DNA of 26,463 nt from a virus. Both the position numbers and the translations under genes were made by a program. The notes under the pieces were generated by a model. The model ran no database searches. It was not told where the DNA came from and saw nothing but the letters and a program-made list of their open reading frames with translations. Where the stretch lies: positions 1-26,463 of IMG/VR virus record IMGVR_UViG_3300002835_000934. One strand, given 5' to 3'. This document shows positions 1-7,256 of this stretch, piece by piece; position 1 is the first letter of the stretch, and every line of letters starts with the position of its first letter.

Positions 1-257
1 CTATAAATATAGAAGAAGATATTTTATATAATTCCGAATATGTTGAAGAGGGGGGTTATAAAGTTCATGATTTCAAAAAAATAAAACCATCTTTTAAAAT
101 CGATATTTATCAAAATAAAGGCGAATCTTTTGCCTCTTTATTAGAAAATCCTTCTGAGGATATAAAATCAAATAATGAAAATCCAATCGAACAAAAAACA
201 GAGGAAGAAATTTTAGCGGAATTTCAGAGAGAAGCGAGTTCATTAAGATCTAAATAA
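1..257 (+). CDS. Unknown protein, C-terminal fragment
   Basis: The window opens inside an open frame (codons begin at base 3) that ends with TAA at 255-257, leaving 84 residues of the C-terminus. The visible part is acidic and hydrophilic: glutamate-rich stretches surround a lysine patch, and it ends in a probable helix (EEEILAEFQREASSLRSK). I see no catalytic motif, cysteine cluster or membrane segment. It lies 6 bases before the sigma-like gene on the same strand, so it probably belongs to the same transcript. I do not recognise the family and the missing N-terminus prevents a call. Confidence 0.7.
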   Translation, partial: INIEEDILYNSEYVEEGGYKVHDFKKIKPSFKIDIYQNKGESFASLLENPSEDIKSNNENPIEQKTEEEILAEFQREASSLRSK

Positions 258-263
258 TTTAAT

Positions 264-974
264 ATGCCAAAAAAGAAAAAAGGCATTGTTAGACCCTCTT
301 TTGAAGAATCGATAGAAATAATCAATTCTGAAATACAAAAACGCAAACATCGTTGGCATCTTACCGCAATTGCATGGATGGATTTTGAAGATATCGCGCA
401 AAGACTACGACTACATATTTACAAAAAATGGGAGAAATGGGACCCAGCTCGCCCTATGCGTCCTTGGTTAAATCAAGTCATTAATCATCAAATGACTAAT
501 ATGCTAAGAAATCATTATTCCAATTTTTCACGCCCATGTTTGAAATGTCCATTTAATACTGGAGAATACGGATGTTCAATTTATGGTACGCAAAATAATT
601 CATGCAAAGATTATAAAAAATGGGAAAAAAGTAAAAAATCTGCATATGATGTTAAATTTCCATTAAGTATTCATAGTCCAAATCATGATAACCCAGAAAC
701 TACTTTGGAAAATATATTACATGATACAGAGTATATTCTAGACATAGAAAGCTTGATGCCACTTTTTCATGAAATGATGAAAAAACATTTAAGTACAATT
801 GAATGGAAAGTTTATGATTATATGTTTCTTCAACATTTGGGAGAGGCAGATGTAGCAAAAAAAATGGGTTATAAACTAAGTTTAAAAGAAGGGCGGCCAG
901 CTTATAGACAGATTAGTAAAATCAAATCTAAAATTTTACAAAAAGCGCGTGAAGTTGTAAAGGAGGTTTTATAA
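264..974 (+). CDS. Phage sigma-70-family-like transcription factor with Cys4 insert
   Basis: The 236-residue protein has the layout of a small sigma factor. Residues about 20-85 resemble region 2, with an acidic-aromatic helix (WMDFEDIAQRLRLHIYKKW) followed by a basic segment ending in a conserved-looking RPWLNQVINHQ. Residues about 175-236 resemble region 4, with an ordinary helix-turn-helix (EADVAKKMGYK) and a basic C-terminal helix. Between them lie C92, C95, C104 and C114, a likely zinc site not typical of short bacterial sigma factors. In other large phages, sigma-like proteins of this size direct late transcription; here it sits just upstream of packaging genes and could recognise the TTAGTGTAA motif found before later blocks (inference). 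Its stop overlaps the next start by one base (TAATG). The start has no Shine-Dalgarno sequence; upstream is AATTTAAT. It could also be a non-sigma HTH regulator. Confidence 0.6.
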   Translation: MPKKKKGIVRPSFEESIEIINSEIQKRKHRWHLTAIAWMDFEDIAQRLRLHIYKKWEKWDPARPMRPWLNQVINHQMTNMLRNHYSNFSRPCLKCPFNTGEYGCSIYGTQNNSCKDYKKWEKSKKSAYDVKFPLSIHSPNHDNPETTLENILHDTEYILDIESLMPLFHEMMKKHLSTIEWKVYDYMFLQHLGEADVAKKMGYKLSLKEGRPAYRQISKIKSKILQKAREVVKEVL

Positions 975-2086
975 TGGAAGAAATTCTGACATTAGAACAG
1001 CAAAATAGATTAAAAGAATTTTTGCAAAAAAATCCTGAAGCTACCCTTACAGAGATTACCGCTTACACTTATAATAATGAAAATATTGATAGCCGTAGTA
1101 AAGAAGGACGTATACTAAAAAAATATCTATTAGATAATAATATTGAATATAAAAATCGTTCAATATTTCAAAGAGATCGTGTTTCACTAACTAAAGATCA
1201 AGAAGAATTTATAAAAAATAATTATAAAAATCAACATTATTTAGACATGGCAAAAATTTTATTTAAAAATAATAATTTAACCCATTTAAGTCTTGAATCG
1301 CGCGAAGTTAACAAATATGTTAACAAACTACAAAAGGCTGATCCTACATATTTAGATATGACTACTTATGTCCCTAAAGAATCAGAGGCGCCAGCACAAA
1401 GTCATATTGGGGAATATTTTCCACCGCGCCGTATGGATCAAACTTTGTATAGAATTAATAAATATCTTAATTTAGGCTGGGAAGAAAAGAAATTAAAAGC
1501 TATGCAACTTAAACAGGTTGAAATGCTTCAAAGATATTTGAATACTTTTAGTTTTTGCTATCAAATTAATACTTATCGCCGTGAAGATGACCGTAAATTA
1601 TTTGAGGATGCTTTTATTCGTTATACATATGACAAGGAAGATTTAACACAAGAAGAATTAGATCAATTTATTACTTTATGCACAGAAGTTGTTACGGCTT
1701 CTACAATTTTACAACAAGTTGAAGATTTGCGTCAATTATTACGTCAAGCCTCCGAAGAGGATGAGGGGCGCAATATTAAAATGAGTCTTAACGAGGCGAT
1801 TAGTAGCTTACAAACTGAGTATAACCAATGTCGTAATAGGCAAAATAAATTATATAAATCACTTGTGGATGATCGATCTAAAAAAATACAGGAGCGGAAA
1901 CAAGAAAACGCTAGTATTCTTAATTTAGTACAGGCATGGAAAGACGAGGAGCGTCGTAAAAGTATTATTCATCTCGCAGAAGCCCAAAAACAGAATTTGG
2001 AAGATGAAGCTAAACGCCTGTCTTCTATGGATGAGTTAAAAGCGGTAATTCGTGGAATTGATATTGATGAAATGGTTCATAGTTAA
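974..2086 (+). CDS. HTH and coiled-coil protein, putative terminase small subunit
   Basis: This 370-residue protein is preceded by a clear Shine-Dalgarno sequence (AAGGAGG, 960-966), unlike most genes here. The N-terminal half contains two likely helical DNA-binding segments: about residues 5-60 (starting LTLEQQNRLKEFLQKNPEAT) and about 72-120 (SLTKDQEEFIKNNY onward). The C-terminal half, from about residue 215, is charged, rich in Glu, Gln, Arg and Lys, and predicted by eye to be helical coiled coil. DNA-binding N-terminus plus oligomerising helices, located one gene before the large terminase, fits a terminase small subunit, the DNA-recognition part of the packaging motor. It is longer than most small subunits, so another DNA-binding role is possible. 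The call rests mainly on layout and position. Confidence 0.45.
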   Translation: MEEILTLEQQNRLKEFLQKNPEATLTEITAYTYNNENIDSRSKEGRILKKYLLDNNIEYKNRSIFQRDRVSLTKDQEEFIKNNYKNQHYLDMAKILFKNNNLTHLSLESREVNKYVNKLQKADPTYLDMTTYVPKESEAPAQSHIGEYFPPRRMDQTLYRINKYLNLGWEEKKLKAMQLKQVEMLQRYLNTFSFCYQINTYRREDDRKLFEDAFIRYTYDKEDLTQEELDQFITLCTEVVTASTILQQVEDLRQLLRQASEEDEGRNIKMSLNEAISSLQTEYNQCRNRQNKLYKSLVDDRSKKIQERKQENASILNLVQAWKDEERRKSIIHLAEAQKQNLEDEAKRLSSMDELKAVIRGIDIDEMVHS

Positions 2087-2097
2087 TATAATATATT

Positions 2098-3030
2098 ATG
2101 AATAAAAATAAAATTTATTTAAAATGTAAAGTTTGTGGAGAAGAATTCAATTCTTTCTCAGACCTTCAAAAACATTTAAGATTTTATCATAAACTTTCTT
2201 GCAAAACATATTTTGAAACATATTGGAAACGTATTGACCGTTTTAATGGTAGTAAATTAGAATATAAATCATTTGACCAATATATTACCTGTGATTTCGT
2301 CGATAAGAAAAACTATAAAAACTGGCTAAAGACTTTGTCTCAAGAAGAGTGCGCTGATTATTTTAAAAGTAAATTAGACCAATATTGTAATTTAAAAAAC
2401 ATAGAAGTTGCCCCTTGTCAAGTAGAAGCTCAAAGTATTAATTGTTTATTACCAATAAGTACAATGGAAGCTTTGTCTGGAATGTGTTACAATGATCTAT
2501 GCCAAAAAATTGGATTACATTCCAGATTTAATTATCAAATTCCAGAGGATATTTCATGGACTCCAATTGCACAAATTATTGTAGATAGCCGTGAACAAAA
2601 GCCTTTTGATTTTAAAGAGCATACTATCTTAAATTCTAAATTAGAATATGGTGATTATTCTCTACATCCTAATAATAAATTAGCTATAGAAAGAAAAAGC
2701 TTAAGTGATTTATATGGAACTTTAAGTGGTGGGCGCGAGCGATTCGAACGCGAAATTCAAAAAGCTAAAAAACTAGACGGTTATATTGTAGTTGTTGCCG
2801 AATCAACTCTTAACAATATGATTTACCAAAAACAAAAATTTGGAAAAGCTTCTGGTGAGTTTATTGCTCATAATATGCGACAATTATTAAGGAAATATGA
2901 TAATTTACAATTTGTTTTTTGTGATGACCGTGAAGATGCTAAAATTAAAACTCTACATATCTTAGCAATGAATGAAGAAGCTTGTAAATTTGATTTGCAA
3001 TATTATTTTGATACACTATGGCACTTATAG
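2098..3030 (+). CDS. C2H2 zinc finger plus ERCC4/XPF-type nuclease
   Basis: The 310-residue protein begins with a textbook C2H2 finger: C10-x2-C13-x12-H26-x4-H31. A linker of unrecognised fold follows, then an ERCC4-family nuclease core from about residue 158: IIVDSREQ (D163, E166), YGDYSL (D186) and the diagnostic IERKSLSDL (E198, R199, K200, D204). These acidic and lysine residues form the metal-dependent active site in XPF/Mus81-type enzymes, which cut branched or flap DNA. Its 3' end overlaps the large terminase start by 13 bases, implying translational coupling and perhaps a role in resolving or trimming replicative DNA before packaging (inference). It has no Shine-Dalgarno sequence; the leader is AT only. 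Family assignment is strong; biological substrate is unknown. Confidence 0.82.
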   Translation: MNKNKIYLKCKVCGEEFNSFSDLQKHLRFYHKLSCKTYFETYWKRIDRFNGSKLEYKSFDQYITCDFVDKKNYKNWLKTLSQEECADYFKSKLDQYCNLKNIEVAPCQVEAQSINCLLPISTMEALSGMCYNDLCQKIGLHSRFNYQIPEDISWTPIAQIIVDSREQKPFDFKEHTILNSKLEYGDYSLHPNNKLAIERKSLSDLYGTLSGGRERFEREIQKAKKLDGYIVVVAESTLNNMIYQKQKFGKASGEFIAHNMRQLLRKYDNLQFVFCDDREDAKIKTLHILAMNEEACKFDLQYYFDTLWHL

Positions 3031-4922
3031 TAGGAAATCAAAAAAAATCTAAACCATTAGCTAACGTTAATAAAGAGTTACTGAATTTAAAAGGTGATTT
3101 AACTGACGAAGAGGCAAGGATTAGTCTTGCTAAATTTCTAAGATATAATCTTGGTTTTACCACGGAATTATCTATGGGTTTAACATTAGAAGCGTATCAA
3201 GAATTAACACTTAATTCTTTTTTTAATAGAAATTATTGCATGTTAGTTTGGGGTCGTGGTGGCGCTAAAAGTTTTTGCGCTGCAATCTATTGTATTCTTA
3301 AATGTATATTAGAGCCTGGGACTAAAATACTTATTGCGTCTATTAACTTTCGTACTAGTCGCCGTGTTTTTAATGAAATTGAAAAATTTTTAATGTCTCC
3401 AGGCGCGGCTTTAGCGAGACAATGTTTTGGTTTAAAAAGTAAACGAAATGACCAATACGAATGGCAAATTAATGGTGGTAGTATTACAGCTATTCCATTA
3501 ACTGGAGAAAAGATTCGTGGTATCCGCGCTAATGTACTTATTTTGGACGAGTTTTTACTTTTACCTCCAGATATTATTGACAATGTTCTTATTCCATTCT
3601 TAAGCTCCCCAAGAGACGTAGGTGAACGTATTCGTATTAGAAAATTAGAAGAAGAATTAATAAAAAAGGGTTTATTACATCCAGATAATCGGCATATTTT
3701 TGAGAACACATCTCAAATGTTATGTTTAAGTTCAGCAAGCTATACTTTTGAACATTTATTTCGTGTTTATCAGCAATGGTCACATTTAGTAGAACACCCA
3801 GACGAGCAAGAGTCTAAAGAAGGCGAGCTTCCTGGAACATATTTTATTTCTCAATTAAGTTATGAAGCCTTACCGCAACATATGGTCGATCAAGGCGCTA
3901 TCCAAGTTGCTAAAAGTGGTGGGAGTTCACACCATTCGTTTTTACGTGAATATTGCGCCCGTTTTATTGATGGTGGGGATAGTTATTTTTCACCTAAAAA
4001 AATGCATGAATGTACGATTTCAGATGGAGAATATCCAACTACTAAGGTAATTGGTGATAGTGATAAAAAATATATTTTAGCAATTGACCCGAACTTTTCG
4101 TCTTCTAAAGTTGCTGACTATTTTGCCATGAGTGTGATTGAGTTGGATGAAGAAAAAAAACAAGGCGTGTTAGTTCATGGATACCAAGCTGCGGGGTCAT
4201 CATTACAAGATCATATAAAATATTTTTATTATTTATATAAAAATTTTAATATTGCCTTGATTATTATTGACCATGCGGGTGCGGATACTTTTATAGATGC
4301 AGTAAATAATTCTCAGTTTTTTAAAGACATGAATCGTAAAGTTGGCTTTGTAGATTTTGATTCTGATAAAGAAAATGAAGATTATACAAAAATGTTAAAA
4401 GATTGCGCTCGTCAATATAATAAAGATTTTGGCAATATATGTATTAAACAATATTTTACAAGCTTCTTTTTGGGTCGCGCGAATTCTTATTTACAAACTT
4501 GTATTGATCATAAAAAAATATGGTTTGCCTCGCGCGCGAGCAACCATCCTGATATTTTAGAAAATATTTTTACAATGAATCTTCCGATGGAGTATATATA
4601 TCCTAGAGGTATTGGAGAAAAAGCGGATAACGAATATGAAACAAAAAAATTGACAGTCCGCGAATTTATAGAAGAGCAGGACTTCATTGTTCAAGATACG
4701 AAAGATCAATGTGCTAATGTTGAAGTAACCACAACATCTAGGGGTACCCAAAGTTTTGATTTGCCATCACATTTAAGAAAATCTACAAGTATAAATAGAG
4801 CTAGAAAAGATAACTATACTACTCTTATGTTAGGAAACTGGGGGGTTAAAGCTTATTTTGATATAATGGCTCCAGAAAATTTTGCAAAGAAAAATACAGA
4901 GTTTGTCGCAGAATTAATCTAA
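3018..4922 (+). CDS. terL: Terminase large subunit (packaging ATPase-nuclease)
   Basis: This is the motor that pumps DNA into the prohead and cuts the concatemer. The ATPase domain shows Walker A GRGGAKS (residues 79-85) and Walker B LILDEF (D177, E178), with an RxxRR-type region between. The RNase H-like nuclease half begins near residue 353 with ILAIDPNF (D357, first metal ligand) and continues with IIIDHAGAD (D418); the third acidic ligand is not assigned with confidence. At 634 residues it is at the long end of the usual range. The chosen ATG lies inside the end of the ERCC4 nuclease gene; a later start would shorten only the variable N-terminus. A TTAGTGTAA motif follows the stop, so the portal can be transcribed separately. 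Confidence 0.92.
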   Translation: MALIVGNQKKSKPLANVNKELLNLKGDLTDEEARISLAKFLRYNLGFTTELSMGLTLEAYQELTLNSFFNRNYCMLVWGRGGAKSFCAAIYCILKCILEPGTKILIASINFRTSRRVFNEIEKFLMSPGAALARQCFGLKSKRNDQYEWQINGGSITAIPLTGEKIRGIRANVLILDEFLLLPPDIIDNVLIPFLSSPRDVGERIRIRKLEEELIKKGLLHPDNRHIFENTSQMLCLSSASYTFEHLFRVYQQWSHLVEHPDEQESKEGELPGTYFISQLSYEALPQHMVDQGAIQVAKSGGSSHHSFLREYCARFIDGGDSYFSPKKMHECTISDGEYPTTKVIGDSDKKYILAIDPNFSSSKVADYFAMSVIELDEEKKQGVLVHGYQAAGSSLQDHIKYFYYLYKNFNIALIIIDHAGADTFIDAVNNSQFFKDMNRKVGFVDFDSDKENEDYTKMLKDCARQYNKDFGNICIKQYFTSFFLGRANSYLQTCIDHKKIWFASRASNHPDILENIFTMNLPMEYIYPRGIGEKADNEYETKKLTVREFIEEQDFIVQDTKDQCANVEVTTTSRGTQSFDLPSHLRKSTSINRARKDNYTTLMLGNWGVKAYFDIMAPENFAKKNTEFVAELI

Positions 4923-4934
4923 TAAAATATAAGA

Positions 4935-4960
4935 TTTTAGTGTAATAACCTGTTATAATA
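4935..4960 (+). promoter_or_regulatory. Putative late promoter motif before portal
   Basis: A perfect TTAGTGTAA (4937-4945) is followed 8 bases later by TATAATA (4954-4960), and the portal ATG is at 4965. The same 9-mer occurs before other block starts in this window and I did not find it inside any gene. Whether GTGTAA or TATAATA is the core element cannot be decided by reading. Confidence 0.5.
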
Positions 4961-4964
4961 AATT

Positions 4965-6866
4965 ATGGCACGAAATAATAATAAAAATATTAAATTTCCA
5001 GAACCACAGGTAATAGAAGGATCTATAAAGTCAAAAGACACTATAGAGTTAAAAGCAAGTCGTGGAGAGGTTAATACTTCTGTAAGAAGAAATCGAGCGT
5101 CTACTATTTCAAGAACAGATAAATATAAAAATATTGAGGGTGGAGTTATTCCTTTTATTTATGGTGGTGGGTACGGAAAGTATACTTCTAATATTAGTGT
5201 TAAAGATACTATTATTTTATGTCAAAAAGCCTATTATAACTTTTCAATATTTAGGAATACTATTGATTTAATGACTGAATTTAGTTGCTCTCCAGTTTAT
5301 TTTACCGGTGGAAGCGAGCAGTCAAGGAAATTCTTTCAAGCATGGGGTGATAGAATTAATTTATGGCGTTTACAAGATATGTTTTTCCGTGAGTTTTTCC
5401 GTAGCGGAAATGTTTTTCTTTATAAATTAAATGCTGAATTTACAAAACAAGATATGCGTGTTTTATCGGACTTAATCACAACAGAAGCAAGGACTGGGGA
5501 AATTCCAGTTAGGTATATCATGTTAAACCCTGCTGATATTCAAGCTATCGGATCAGCTTCATTTATTACTCCTCAATATGTTAAAGTTTTAAATGATTTT
5601 GAAATGAAGGTTTTAGTAAACCCAGATAATGAACAAGATCGACAATTGGCTCAGCGTGTAAAAAATTTAAAAGATATAAAAAATACAAGCAATATAACAC
5701 CAACAAATCAATACATGGTTTTTGAACTAGAGTCAGATAAATTTATACCAGTTTTTTATAAAAAACAAGATTATGAACCATTCAGTGTCCCAATGGGCTT
5801 CCCAGTTCTCGAAGATATTAACTGGAAGCAGGAACTTAAAAATATGGATATGGCAATCAGCCGTACTATACAGCAAGCAGTCCTATTGGTTACAATGGGA
5901 AATGATGAAGTTGGTATGCCGACCAAAGAACAAATCGGAACATTAAGAAAAATTTTTGAAAACGAAAGTGTTGGTAGAATTTTAGTTAGTGATTATACGA
6001 CAGATATTAAATTTATTATTCCTGAAATTAGTAATATTTTAGATCCTAAAAAATATGAAGTTGTAGATCGTGATATTCGTTACGGTCTTAATAATGTTCT
6101 TTTTGGTGAAGAAAAATATGCTAATACTAATACTAAAATTGAAGTATTTCTTTCTCGTTTAAAACATGCACGTGAGACATTCATGAATGATTTTTTACTT
6201 CCAGAAATGAAAAAAATCGGTAAAAATCTTGGATTTAAAAATTTACCAACAGCACGTTTTAAAGATGCGGATTTTAAAAATGATACAAACTTAACTCGTA
6301 TTTATTCCAGATTAATTGAATTAGGAGTATTAACTCCAGAAGAGGGAATCACAGCTATTGATACTGGGCGCTTACCTCTTCCGGAAGAAAGTATTAAATC
6401 GCAAGAACAATTTAAAACTCTTCAAGAAGATGGCTTATATCAACCTCTTTTAAATAAACCTCAACAACAACCTGTTGGGCGCCCATCTGGTACAGACGCT
6501 CCTCAAGCAAATAAAGCTCCGAGATCAACGCCTACAGTTCAAGCTTCTGAAGATAAATCTAAAATTAATGCAGATTTAGTTGCTAAAAATTTAGCCAAAT
6601 TTGATAATTTAATAGAATCAATTGAAAATTCTTTAAAAGAAAAATTTGATCGTAAAAGACTAACTAAAGAACAAAAAGAAATTATTCAAACTGTTGCAGA
6701 GACAATCGCAACAAATGAAAACCCTAAAGATTGGATAAATAAGATTACCGATTATATTAATAAACCAGTCCAATATAATGTCAATATGCAAGAAATAAAT
6801 AAAATTGCTGAAGAGTTTGGTTTAGATTACAAAACAGCTATTTTACTTTATCACAGTAAAATATAA
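4965..6866 (+). CDS. Portal protein
   Basis: The 633-residue product forms the dodecameric vertex through which DNA enters and leaves the head. Support comes from length, position directly after the large terminase, and a portal-like layout: a basic N-terminal tail, an alpha/beta core with the ordered YYNFSIFRNTIDLMTEF helix and FFREFFRSGNVFLYKL segment (about residues 88-165), a central helical stem/crown region, then a Pro/Gln-rich linker (about 495-525) and a charged helical C-terminus. I see no MuF-type extension or signal. No Shine-Dalgarno sequence precedes the ATG; the leader is TATAATAAATT, the same string found before the gene at 10227. Assignment is confident from context, less so from motifs, since portals have little sequence signature. 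Confidence 0.82.
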   Translation: MARNNNKNIKFPEPQVIEGSIKSKDTIELKASRGEVNTSVRRNRASTISRTDKYKNIEGGVIPFIYGGGYGKYTSNISVKDTIILCQKAYYNFSIFRNTIDLMTEFSCSPVYFTGGSEQSRKFFQAWGDRINLWRLQDMFFREFFRSGNVFLYKLNAEFTKQDMRVLSDLITTEARTGEIPVRYIMLNPADIQAIGSASFITPQYVKVLNDFEMKVLVNPDNEQDRQLAQRVKNLKDIKNTSNITPTNQYMVFELESDKFIPVFYKKQDYEPFSVPMGFPVLEDINWKQELKNMDMAISRTIQQAVLLVTMGNDEVGMPTKEQIGTLRKIFENESVGRILVSDYTTDIKFIIPEISNILDPKKYEVVDRDIRYGLNNVLFGEEKYANTNTKIEVFLSRLKHARETFMNDFLLPEMKKIGKNLGFKNLPTARFKDADFKNDTNLTRIYSRLIELGVLTPEEGITAIDTGRLPLPEESIKSQEQFKTLQEDGLYQPLLNKPQQQPVGRPSGTDAPQANKAPRSTPTVQASEDKSKINADLVAKNLAKFDNLIESIENSLKEKFDRKRLTKEQKEIIQTVAETIATNENPKDWINKITDYINKPVQYNVNMQEINKIAEEFGLDYKTAILLYHSKI

Positions 6867-6885
6867 ATTATTAATATAATTAATT

Positions 6886-6897
6886 ATTTAGTGTAAA
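6886..6897 (+). promoter_or_regulatory. Putative late promoter motif before adhesion module
   Basis: ATTTAGTGTAAA ends its GTGTAA core exactly 8 bases before the ATG at 6905 (spacer AGTATCCT). If TGTAAA acts as a -10 element the transcript would begin at or next to the ATG, giving a leaderless mRNA for the fibre module. Confidence 0.5.
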
Positions 6898-6904
6898 GTA
6901 TCCT

Positions 6905-7252
6905 ATGGTTCCTGGAAATTATAATTTACCAACTGGTTATAGAGGCGATACTTATGGCCCAATATCTTTTTATTTTTTAAATAATAGCGGTAGCGGTATA
7001 AGTTTTCATAATTACACTGGAGCGTTACAAGTTAAAAAATTTGAAAGTTCTAATACGGTAATTGGTTGGTACACAACAGATAGCTCAATGACAATTAGTG
7101 GCAATAAAGTAACTTTATTGCCCAAAAATGGTGATTGTATGAAAATTTTTCCTGGTATTTATAATTTTGATTTGCAACTCAGTTCCGGAAATAAAACAAG
7201 AACATATGTCAAAGGAAAGTTTCCTATAGAAGGAGATATAACAGATTTATAA
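6905..7252 (+). CDS. Small beta-rich virion protein, fibre-associated
   Basis: The 115-residue protein is mostly predicted beta strand: an N-terminal GYRGDTYGPISF, alternating hydrophobic strands, and ending VKGKFPIEGDITD. Short phage proteins opening with RGDT and continuing as a single beta-sandwich are common next to tail-fibre genes, where they are thought to act as adaptors or spike components. No enzyme motif, transmembrane helix or signal peptide is visible. It is four bases from the long fibre gene and shares its promoter. Function is inferred from fold impression and neighbourhood only. Confidence 0.55.
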   Translation: MVPGNYNLPTGYRGDTYGPISFYFLNNSGSGISFHNYTGALQVKKFESSNTVIGWYTTDSSMTISGNKVTLLPKNGDCMKIFPGIYNFDLQLSSGNKTRTYVKGKFPIEGDITDL

Positions 7253-7256
7253 AAAT

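Noticed and set aside
4529-4540. Perfect 12-base palindrome CTCGCGCGCGAG in AT-rich DNA
   Set aside because: It encodes Ala-Ser-Arg-Ala-Ser inside the large terminase and has no partner copy elsewhere that I found; a site for a methylase or packaging cut cannot be argued from one copy.
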